34,218 nt of DNA, taken from Thermoleophilaceae bacterium (GTDB taxonomy: Bacteria > Actinomycetota > Thermoleophilia > Solirubrobacterales > Thermoleophilaceae). Position numbers and translations under genes: made by a program. The stretch spans positions 1 through 34,218 of the forward strand of contig JAICRZ010000010.1 of assembly GCA_025937135.1 (NCBI GenBank), written 5' to 3'. Shown one piece after another: positions 6,848-12,683 of this stretch. A model generated the notes under the pieces. It made no database searches. It was not told the DNA's origin and saw only the letters and a list, made by a program, of their open reading frames with translations. The stretch's first letter is position 1, and every line of letters begins with the position of its first letter.

Positions 6848-7297
6848 GTGGCCGGCGACGAAGCGGCGCTGCCCGCGGACATCGAGGCCGCGGCCCTCAT
6901 CCCGGCGCCTCCCGAGGAGGTGTTCGAGTTCCTCTGCGACCTGGCCAACCACTGGCGGCTCGCGGGTCGCCACCTCACCGTCGTGTCGCTCAGCGACGGC
7001 GGAGACGGCGGCGTAGTGCGGATCAACGGGCCGCTCGGCATGCGCCGCACCGCGCGCACGCAGGTGACGGCGTCGCGCCAGCCGCGCCTGATGATCGGAA
7101 TCGCGGAGCTCGAGGGCGGCACGCGCGCCCGCGTGAGCTGGACGCTGGCCGGCCGCATGAACCAGACGCGCGTGCGCCTGGCCGCCGACGTGGAGCACGC
7201 GTCAGCGCTCGACCGGCTGCTGCTGGCGCTCGGCGGCAGGCTCTGGATGCGGCGGGTGTTCCGCCACGCGCTGGCGCGACTCGCCCAGCGTTTTTAG
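6848..7297 (+). CDS. SRPBCC-superfamily (START/polyketide cyclase-like) protein
   Basis: A 149-residue protein with the SRPBCC pattern: an early strand (IEAAALIPAPPEEVFEFLCDLANHWRLAG), a central beta-sheet containing RTARTQVTASRQPRLMIGIAEL, and a C-terminal helix (LLLALGGRLWMRRVFRHALARLAQRF). Such proteins hold a hydrophobic ligand in a deep cavity; the ligand here is unknown. The C-terminal helix is strongly basic and amphipathic. GTG at 6848 is preferred because TAGGGT is seven bases upstream. The TAG stop overlaps the stop of the convergent HMG-CoA lyase gene (shared bases 7294-7297), leaving no room for a terminator. Confidence 0.72.
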   Translation: MAGDEAALPADIEAAALIPAPPEEVFEFLCDLANHWRLAGRHLTVVSLSDGGDGGVVRINGPLGMRRTARTQVTASRQPRLMIGIAELEGGTRARVSWTLAGRMNQTRVRLAADVEHASALDRLLLALGGRLWMRRVFRHALARLAQRF

Positions 7298-8211
7298 GCG
7301 GAGAGCCCCTGCCAGTCGACCGGGCCCGCGGTGAGGACGTGCGAGCCGAGCGGCCGGCCCAGAACTCTCTGCGCCTCGCGGCCGGCCTCGATCAGCGCGT
7401 TGAGGTCGATCCCCGTCTCGTAGCCCATCTCGTGCAGCATCGAGACGAGGTCCTCGGACGCGATGTTGCCGGTCGCGCCCTTCGGGACCGGGCAGCCGCC
7501 GAGTTCGCCGAACGACGACTCGAACGAGCGCACTCCGGCCTCGAGCGCTGCGAAGACGTTGGCGAGCCCCTGGCCGCGCGTGTTGTGGAAGTGCGCGGTG
7601 AGCTCGACGTCAGGCAGCCGCTCGCGCGCGGCGCGGAAGAACTCGCCAACCTGGGCCGGGTTGGCCATCCCGGTGGTGTCGCCGAACGCGACCTCCTCGC
7701 AGCCGGCGGCCGCCAGCCGCTCGGCGATCGCGAACACGCGCTCCGGCGGGACGTGGCCCTCGTACGGGCAGCCGAACGACACCGAGATCACGCCCTCGCA
7801 GCGCAGGCCCGCCTCCCGCGCACGCGCGACCACCCGCTCGAGCCCGGACAGCGACTCCTCGACCGAGCGGTTCACGTTCTTGCGGTTGTGCGTCTCGCTC
7901 GCCGACAGGAACAGGTTGACCTCGCCGAACCGCTCGCGCAGCTCGAGCGCGTTGTCGAGCCCGCGCTCGTTCGGGATCAGGACCGACAGCGCGACGTCAT
8001 CCGGCGGGTCGATCCCCTCGAGGACCTCGCGCGCGTCCGCGAGCTGCGGGATCACGTCCGGGCGAACGAAGCTCGTCACCTCGAGCCGCCTGACCCCGGT
8101 GCGGGAGAGCATGTCGATCAGGCGCACCTTGTCGGCCGTCGCGATCACCTCGGGCTCGTTCTGGAACCCGTCGCGCGGCCCGACCTCCCTGATCTTCACG
8201 TGCTCGGGCAT
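7294..8211 (-). CDS. mvaB: hydroxymethylglutaryl-CoA lyase
   Basis: A 305-residue TIM-barrel lyase cleaving 3-hydroxy-3-methylglutaryl-CoA to acetoacetate and acetyl-CoA, the last step of leucine breakdown. It begins with KIREVGPRDGFQNE, which holds the catalytic arginine and metal-binding aspartate. Further motifs are SVSFGCPYEGHV, FGDTTGMANPAQV, TAHFHNTRGQGLANV with the two metal-binding histidines, and the loop LGGCPVPKGATGNIASED with the catalytic cysteine. All residues expected for activity are present and the length is normal. No liu-pathway genes adjoin it. It is divergent from npdG with a 34-base gap, and its near-leaderless -10 (TAGCTT, ten bases from ATG) abuts that of npdG. Related DRE-TIM lyases are the main alternative, but the match to the HMGL signature is good. 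Confidence 0.9.
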   Translation of the reverse strand: MPEHVKIREVGPRDGFQNEPEVIATADKVRLIDMLSRTGVRRLEVTSFVRPDVIPQLADAREVLEGIDPPDDVALSVLIPNERGLDNALELRERFGEVNLFLSASETHNRKNVNRSVEESLSGLERVVARAREAGLRCEGVISVSFGCPYEGHVPPERVFAIAERLAAAGCEEVAFGDTTGMANPAQVGEFFRAARERLPDVELTAHFHNTRGQGLANVFAALEAGVRSFESSFGELGGCPVPKGATGNIASEDLVSMLHEMGYETGIDLNALIEAGREAQRVLGRPLGSHVLTAGPVDWQGLSA

Positions 8212-8221
8212 GGCCCGGGAA

Positions 8222-8237
8222 AAGCTATCGGTAGGGT
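8222..8237. promoter_or_regulatory. Back-to-back -10 elements for mvaB and npdG
   Basis: On minus, TAGCTT (8222-8227) is ten bases from the mvaB ATG. On plus, TAGGGT (8232-8237) is eight bases from the npdG GTG. Four bases separate the two elements within a 34-base divergent gap, so RNA polymerase could probably occupy only one at a time. Both transcripts would be leaderless or nearly so. No -35 hexamers are evident. Confidence 0.45.
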
Positions 8238-8245
8238 GGCGCGCC

Positions 8246-8935
8246 GTGACTGAGCAGCCTCAGCCCGTACCGATCATCGGCGGCACCGGCTCCCTCGGCT
8301 TCGGCCTGGCGCTGCGCTGGGCCGCCGCGGGCCTGCCCGTGATCATCGGCTCGCGCTCGGCCGAACGCGCGCGGGAGTCCGCCGGCAAGCTGCGCGAGAA
8401 GGTGCCCGGTGCGAACGTCGAGGGGCTCGAGAACGGCGAGGCCGCCACGCGCGCGGACATCGTCGTGATGACCGTGCCGTTCCGCAACCAGTCGGAGAAC
8501 CTCACCAACCTGCGCGAGGTGCTGCGCGAGGGCCAGATCCTGGTGGACGCCACGGTCCCGCTCGCGGCGGCCGTGTCGGGCAAGGCGACGCGGCTCCTCG
8601 GCGTGCCGCAGGGCTCAGCGGCGGAACAGGCGCAGGAGATGGTGCCCGACGGCGTGAGCGTGATCGGTGCGCTGCACACGGTGAGCGGCGCGAAGCTCTG
8701 CGACCTCGGCCACACCCTCGACGAGGACGTGCCGGTCGTGGGCGACAGGCGCGAGACCAAGAAGCGCGTGGCCGACCTGATCGCGCGCATCGACGGCCTC
8801 CGCCCCATCAACGCCGGCCTCCTCGAGACGGCGCGGCTCGTCGAGGGGCTGACCCCGCTGCTGATCTCCGTGAACTCGCGGCACAAGACGCACGCGGGCA
8901 TCCGCTTCACGGAGCTGCCCGAGCCGAAGTGGTAG
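8246..8935 (+). CDS. npdG: NADPH-dependent F420 reductase
   Basis: A 229-residue Rossmann protein that exchanges hydride between NADPH and coenzyme F420. The opening PVPIIGGTGSLGFGLALRWA carries the nucleotide-binding loop. IIGSRSAERA follows, with the serine/arginine pair that reads the NADPH 2'-phosphate. VVMTVPFRNQ and LVDATVPL are typical of the family, and the C-terminal half has GALHTVSGAKL and LVEGLTPLLISVN. The start is GTG at 8246, with TAGGGT eight bases upstream. Its stop overlaps the cofD start by seven bases, so it leads the F420 operon. This ties cofactor synthesis to its main reduction route, as seen in other F420 producers. Confidence 0.93.
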   Translation: MTEQPQPVPIIGGTGSLGFGLALRWAAAGLPVIIGSRSAERARESAGKLREKVPGANVEGLENGEAATRADIVVMTVPFRNQSENLTNLREVLREGQILVDATVPLAAAVSGKATRLLGVPQGSAAEQAQEMVPDGVSVIGALHTVSGAKLCDLGHTLDEDVPVVGDRRETKKRVADLIARIDGLRPINAGLLETARLVEGLTPLLISVNSRHKTHAGIRFTELPEPKW

Positions 8936-9852
8936 CGGTCCTCGCCGGCGGCACCGGCGGCGCGAAGCTGGCCGCGGGCTTCTATGACCTGCTCGGTCCC
9001 GGCGAGCTGACCGTGATCGCCAACACGGGCGACGACGTCGAGATCCACGGCGTCCACGTCTCCCCCGACCCCGACCTCGTCACCTACTGGCTGGCGGGGA
9101 TGATCGACGAGCGCGGCTGGGGCATCCGCGGCGACACGTGGACCGCGATGGAGAGCGCCGGGGACGACGCATGGTTCCGGCTCGGCGACCGCGACCTCGA
9201 GCTGTGCCGCATCCGCACCGAGCTGATGCGGGCCGGTCGGCGCCAGACCGAGGCGCACGCGGCCGTCGTGGACGCGTGCGGCGTGCGCGCGGGTGTCGTG
9301 CCGATGAGTGACGAGCCGGTGCGCACGCACGTGAAGAGCCGCGGCGACTGGCTCGAGTTCCAGCGGTTCATGATCGTGGAGCGAGCGGCCGCGCCGATCG
9401 AGGGCGTGGAGTTCCGCGGCGTCGAGGCGGCGAAGCCGGCGCCCGAGGCGCTCGCCGCCATCGCGGCCGCCGACGCGATCGTGATCGGGCCGTCCAACCC
9501 GATCATCTCGATCGGCCCGATCCTGGCCGTGCCCGGAATGCGCGAGGCACTGTCGGCCGCGCGCGCGCCGGTGCTGGCGGTGAGCCCGTTCGTCGGCGGC
9601 CGCGCCGTCAAGGGGCCGAGCGACGCGTTCATGGAGCAGGCGGGCTACGAGCATTCCGCGGCGGGAGTCGCGCACATCTACGACGGCGTGGTCGACGCGA
9701 TCGTCTGCGACGAGCGCCCCGAGGACCTCCCCGTTCCCGCCCTCAGCACCGACACGCTGATGGACGGCGCGGCCGGCAGGCGTCGGCTTGCGGACGAGAC
9801 GCTGGGCTTTGCGTCCAGTCTTGGCGCATCCGCGTCCGCTCGCGACCGCTGA
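8929..9852 (+). CDS. cofD: 2-phospho-L-lactate transferase (F420 biosynthesis, FbiA/CofD)
   Basis: A 307-residue enzyme that transfers the lactyl or enolpyruvyl phosphate group from its GDP-activated form (LPPG or EPPG) to Fo, giving F420-0 or dehydro-F420-0. It opens with VAVLAGGTGGAKLAAGF and continues with the family signature IANTGDDVEIHGVHVSPDPDLVTYWLAG. Later motifs include VVPMSDEPVRTHV, WLEFQRFMI, IGPSNPIISIGPIL and VSPFVGGRAVKGPS. Length is normal. The GTG start at 8929 lies inside the end of npdG (overlap of seven bases), implying translational coupling. It is followed after 36 bases by cofC. In actinobacteria this gene is also called fbiA. Confidence 0.95.
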   Translation: MVAVLAGGTGGAKLAAGFYDLLGPGELTVIANTGDDVEIHGVHVSPDPDLVTYWLAGMIDERGWGIRGDTWTAMESAGDDAWFRLGDRDLELCRIRTELMRAGRRQTEAHAAVVDACGVRAGVVPMSDEPVRTHVKSRGDWLEFQRFMIVERAAAPIEGVEFRGVEAAKPAPEALAAIAAADAIVIGPSNPIISIGPILAVPGMREALSAARAPVLAVSPFVGGRAVKGPSDAFMEQAGYEHSAAGVAHIYDGVVDAIVCDERPEDLPVPALSTDTLMDGAAGRRRLADETLGFASSLGASASARDR

Positions 9853-9857
9853 GCCGC

Positions 9858-9863
9858 TACAGT
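9858..9863 (+). promoter_or_regulatory. Possible internal -10 element for cofC
   Basis: TACAGT lies in the 36-base gap between cofD and cofC, the widest gap in the F420 operon. It would give a leader of about 20 bases that includes the GGGGGG ribosome-binding stretch before the TTG start. It may let cofC-cofE be transcribed separately from npdG-cofD. No -35 is clear. Confidence 0.35.
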
Positions 9864-9888
9864 CGCGCTTACCAACCGGGGGGACCAG

Positions 9889-10578
9889 TTGAGGACGCTT
9901 GCCGTAGTGCCAATCAAGAGCTTGGGCAACGCCAAACAGCGGCTTGGCGAGGCGCTCGAGCGAGGCAGTCGTCGCTCCCTCGTGGAGGCGATGTTCAGCG
10001 ACGTGCTCGGCGCGTTGAGGCGCTCGGAAGGGGTCGACGCGATCGCGGTCGTGACCGATGACGTGGTGGCCGAGTCGATCGCCCGCGGCGACGGCGTCGC
10101 CGTGCTCGCGGATGGCGCCGAGGCGGGGCAGTCACACGCCACCGAGATCGGGATCGCCTACGCGGCCGATCACGGCTTCGAGCGTGTCCTGCTCGTCCCC
10201 GGTGACACGCCCCTCATCAACCCGGTCGAGATCGAGGAGCTGCTCGAGCGCTGCGCGCGCGACGGCCTGGGCGTGGGCATCGTGCCCGACAGGCACGGCA
10301 CCGGCACGAACGCGCTCGTGATCGCGCCGCCCGGCTCGTTCGCCCCCAGCTTCGGACCGGACAGCCTCGAACGCCATCTCGCGCACGCACGCGAGAGCGG
10401 CATCGTCCACCGTGTCGAGGCCGTGCCTTCGCTCGCGCTCGACATCGACACGCCGGCCGACCTCCACGCGCTGTGGACCGTCGTCGACGGCCAGCGCCGC
10501 GGCGCGCAGCGGACGCGCGGCACGCTTGCGCAGTTCGACCGCTCGGGGATCCGCGCGGCGCTCACCGTCGAGGCCTGA
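9889..10578 (+). CDS. cofC: 2-phospho-L-lactate / phosphoenolpyruvate guanylyltransferase (F420 biosynthesis)
   Basis: A 229-residue nucleotidyltransferase. It activates 2-phospholactate or phosphoenolpyruvate with GTP to give the substrate of CofD. Actinobacterial members (FbiD) have been shown to use phosphoenolpyruvate. The sequence starts TLAVVPIKSLGNAKQRL, the MobA/CofC-type G-loop with its lysine, and has AIAVVTDDVV, VLLVPGDTPLINPVEIEELL with the metal-binding aspartate, and the family signature RHGTGTNALVIAPPG. FGPDSLERHL and LDIDTPADL complete it. The start is TTG at 9889, the only suitable codon at the beginning of homology, with a G-rich Shine-Dalgarno upstream. It is followed one base after its stop by cofE. 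Confidence 0.94.
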   Translation: MRTLAVVPIKSLGNAKQRLGEALERGSRRSLVEAMFSDVLGALRRSEGVDAIAVVTDDVVAESIARGDGVAVLADGAEAGQSHATEIGIAYAADHGFERVLLVPGDTPLINPVEIEELLERCARDGLGVGIVPDRHGTGTNALVIAPPGSFAPSFGPDSLERHLAHARESGIVHRVEAVPSLALDIDTPADLHALWTVVDGQRRGAQRTRGTLAQFDRSGIRAALTVEA

Positions 10579-10579
10579 G

Positions 10580-11329
10580 CTGGCGCTCCACGCCGAGGCG
10601 GTCGGCGGCCTGCCCGAGGTCCGCCCCGGCGACGACCTCGGCGAGCTGCTCGCCTCCGCCCTGCCACCCGGGCTGAGCGACGGCGACGTGCTGGTTGTGG
10701 CCCACAAGATCGTGTCGAAGGCCGAGGGCCGCCTGCGTTTCCTCGGCGGCGTCGACCCCGGCGAGCGGGCGCGCGAGCTGGCCGCCGAGCACGGCAAGGA
10801 CGCGCGCGCGGTGCAGGTCGTGCTCGACGAGAGCGCCGAGCTGCTGCGCGCCGAGCGCGGCGTGCTGATCTGCGTGACGCGCCACGGCTTCGTGTGCGCC
10901 AACGCCGGCGTGGACGCCTCGAACTCCGCCGACCCCGACGAGCTGATCCTGCTGCCGCTCGACCCCGACGCGTCGGCACGCGACCTGCGCGCGCGCATCG
11001 GCGAGCTGCGCGGCGTGCGCCCCGCGGTGATCGTGGCCGACAGCTTCGGCCGCGCCTGGCGGCTCGGCCAGACCGACGTGGCGCTCGGCATCGCCGGCCT
11101 CGCGCCGCTCGACGACTGGCGCGGGCGGCGCGACTACACGGGGCGCGAGCTCCGCGCCACCACCATCGCCGTGGCCGACTCGGTGGCCGGCGCCGCCGAC
11201 CTGGCGCGCGCGAAGGACTCGCGCGAGCCGGCCGTGCTGGTGCGCGGGCTCGGCCACCTCGTCACACCGGACGACGGGCCGGGCGCACTGTCCCTGCGCC
11301 GCCCGCCGGAGGAGGATCTGTTCCGGTGA
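10580..11329 (+). CDS. cofE: coenzyme F420-0:L-glutamate ligase, single-domain (CofE type)
   Basis: About 249 residues. The enzyme adds glutamates to F420-0. Motifs include GLPEVRPGDDLGELLA, GDVLVVAHKIVSKAEGR, GFVCANAGVDASNSADP, VIVADSFGRAWRLGQTDVALG and GRELRATTIAVADSVAGAADL. The chain stops after the ligase domain, so it lacks the C-terminal nitroreductase-like domain of mycobacterial FbiB, which reduces dehydro-F420. No ATG, GTG or TTG exists in frame between the cofC overlap and the homology start. The best start is CTG at 10580, one base after the cofC stop, with GAGG about six bases upstream. An in-frame ATG at 10412 would add 56 residues read out of frame through cofC and is rejected. 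The stop overlaps the next reading frame by four bases (GTGA). Confidence 0.9.
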   Translation: MALHAEAVGGLPEVRPGDDLGELLASALPPGLSDGDVLVVAHKIVSKAEGRLRFLGGVDPGERARELAAEHGKDARAVQVVLDESAELLRAERGVLICVTRHGFVCANAGVDASNSADPDELILLPLDPDASARDLRARIGELRGVRPAVIVADSFGRAWRLGQTDVALGIAGLAPLDDWRGRRDYTGRELRATTIAVADSVAGAADLARAKDSREPAVLVRGLGHLVTPDDGPGALSLRRPPEEDLFR

Positions 11330-11532
11330 ACGCCCCACTCGACGTCGAATGCCGCGGCCGCGTGGCCGTGGTCACGCTGAACCGGCCGGAGAGGCGCAAC
11401 GCGCTGTCGCTCGAGTTTGCGCGAGCTGTTCGCGAACCGTCTCGCAGCGCTGAGCGTGACGTTCTTCCGCGCGAGGTCGTTCCCGCCGGCGCGCTGATGC
11501 TGCGCGACGCGCTGCTCGGTGGCGACTCATGA
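11326..11532 (+). pseudogene. Remnant of an enoyl-CoA hydratase-like gene
   Basis: A 68-codon frame starting with GTG in a GTGA overlap with the cofE stop and ending in an ATGA overlap with the cupin start. The first 30 or so residues are a clean crotonase N-terminus (GRVAVVTLNRPERRNALSLEF). After that the similarity stops and about 35 unrelated residues follow (ending LMLRDALLGGDS), whereas the family needs about 250. The oxyanion-hole and catalytic parts are absent. The simplest reading is a gene reduced by an internal deletion that kept the flanking start/stop junctions, so the ribosome can still pass to the cupin. A short functional peptide cannot be excluded. Confidence 0.7.
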
Positions 11533-11960
11533 CGAGCGGCTACCGCGTGCTCCACGCCGAGAAGGCGTTCTGGCGGCCGTCGAATGCCACGGGCGTGCTG
11601 AACACCGACCTGGCCAAACAGCTCGGGACGGACGCGCTCGGCGCGCGACTGTGGCGGCTGCGACCGGGCCAGACGATCACCAAACACCGCCACCGCACCC
11701 AGAGCGAGCTCTACGTGCTGCTGGAGGGGACCGGCCGCGTGCGAATCGGCGAGGACGTGCTGACCCTCGAGCCGCTGTCTGCGCTGATCGTGGAGCCGCG
11801 CACCGTGCGTCAGGTCTTCAACGACACGGGCGCCGACGCGCTGTGGTTGATCTGCGGCGCGCCGGCCGAGCCCGGCAACACGCGCGAGATGAGCGCGGAG
11901 ACGCTCGCCGACCTCTATCCCGACGGGCCGACCGCGCTTCCGCCCGAGCTCGGCGGCTAG
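11529..11960 (+). CDS. cupin domain protein
   Basis: A 143-residue single-cupin protein. Cupin motif 1 is seen as TKHRHRTQSELYVLLEGTGRVRI, with two histidines and a glutamate that can bind a metal. Motif 2 is around LEPLSALIVEPRTVRQVFNDTG, with the usual histidine replaced, so metal binding may be incomplete or the protein may only bind a small molecule. Function is unknown. The ATG overlaps the stop of the enoyl-CoA hydratase remnant (ATGA), placing it at the end of the F420 operon. Its TAG shares a CTAG with the stop of the convergent BKACE gene. Confidence 0.8.
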   Translation: MTSGYRVLHAEKAFWRPSNATGVLNTDLAKQLGTDALGARLWRLRPGQTITKHRHRTQSELYVLLEGTGRVRIGEDVLTLEPLSALIVEPRTVRQVFNDTGADALWLICGAPAEPGNTREMSAETLADLYPDGPTALPPELGG

Positions 11961-12682
11961 GCGCGGTGCTCGTCGCGGCGCCGCGCGACCTCGCCCACGA
12001 GCTCCGCGTTGCTGCTCGCGCGGGTGCCATCGGGTAGCTCGAGCGTGTCCTCGAAGCCGACCCGCACGTCCAGCCCGCGCGCGAGGGCGGCGTCGATCAC
12101 CGCCCACGTCTGGCCGAGGTAGCCGTGGTGCAGCCGCGGCGCACCGAGCGTTGCGACCACGTCGTCGATCGCACGCGCGGTCGCGACCGCATCGGCGGGA
12201 TCCGGCTCGACCGGCTCGATGAGGATCCGGCCCAGCTCGTCGCCCAGCCCACTCGCCGCGAGCGTCTCGGCCTGCTCGACCGTGACGACCCCCGCCTCGG
12301 GCGGGATGCCGCGGTCGATCAGGAACTCGAGCGCGTCGATCGCACCTGGCTCCGCCATCACGCATGCGACGAAGTCCGGCTTCACGATCCAGGCGTCGAT
12401 CATCTCGAACTGGCGCTTGCGATCGCCGCGCGCGATCCAGACCCCGCCGCTGAGCACCACCGGCACCCCGGGGCACGCGTCGCGCACGGCCATGATCGCG
12501 TTGGCGCAGCAACCGGCGTCGAGCGTCTCGCCGCCGCGCTCGTCGCGCGGGTGGAAGTGCAGCAGCTCGGCCCCGGCGTCGACGCACGCGCGCGCGTCCG
12601 CGGCCAGCTCCTCGGGAGTCTGCGGTAGCGCCGGGTGTTCGGCGCGCGAGCGCCCGCCGTTGAGAGCCGCCTGGATCAGCAC
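11957..12682 (-). CDS. BKACE-family (DUF849) 3-keto acid cleavage-type enzyme
   Basis: A 241-residue TIM-barrel protein of the BKACE family. Members cleave beta-keto acids with acetyl-CoA, using zinc bound by an HxH pair and a glutamate. Visible are IQAALNGGRSRAEHP, LLHFHPRDERGGETLD with the HxH motif, VVLSGGVWI, and the C-terminal GFEDTLELPDGTRASSNAELV carrying the expected glutamate. It is slightly shorter than the usual 270-300 residues. GTG at 12682 lies one base after the fbiC stop (TGA-C-GTG) and the homology starts at once. An ATG at 12718 would sit inside fbiC. Co-transcription with fbiC is almost certain, though no metabolic link is known. The substrate is unknown. Confidence 0.82.
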   Translation of the reverse strand: MLIQAALNGGRSRAEHPALPQTPEELAADARACVDAGAELLHFHPRDERGGETLDAGCCANAIMAVRDACPGVPVVLSGGVWIARGDRKRQFEMIDAWIVKPDFVACVMAEPGAIDALEFLIDRGIPPEAGVVTVEQAETLAASGLGDELGRILIEPVEPDPADAVATARAIDDVVATLGAPRLHHGYLGQTWAVIDAALARGLDVRVGFEDTLELPDGTRASSNAELVGEVARRRDEHRA

Positions 12683-12683
12683 G

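Noticed and set aside
7463-8245. Upstream extension of the npdG frame opposite mvaB
   Set aside because: The extension is antisense to HMG-CoA lyase and lacks protein-like features; GTG 8246 with TAGGGT eight bases upstream fits the NpdG N-terminus.
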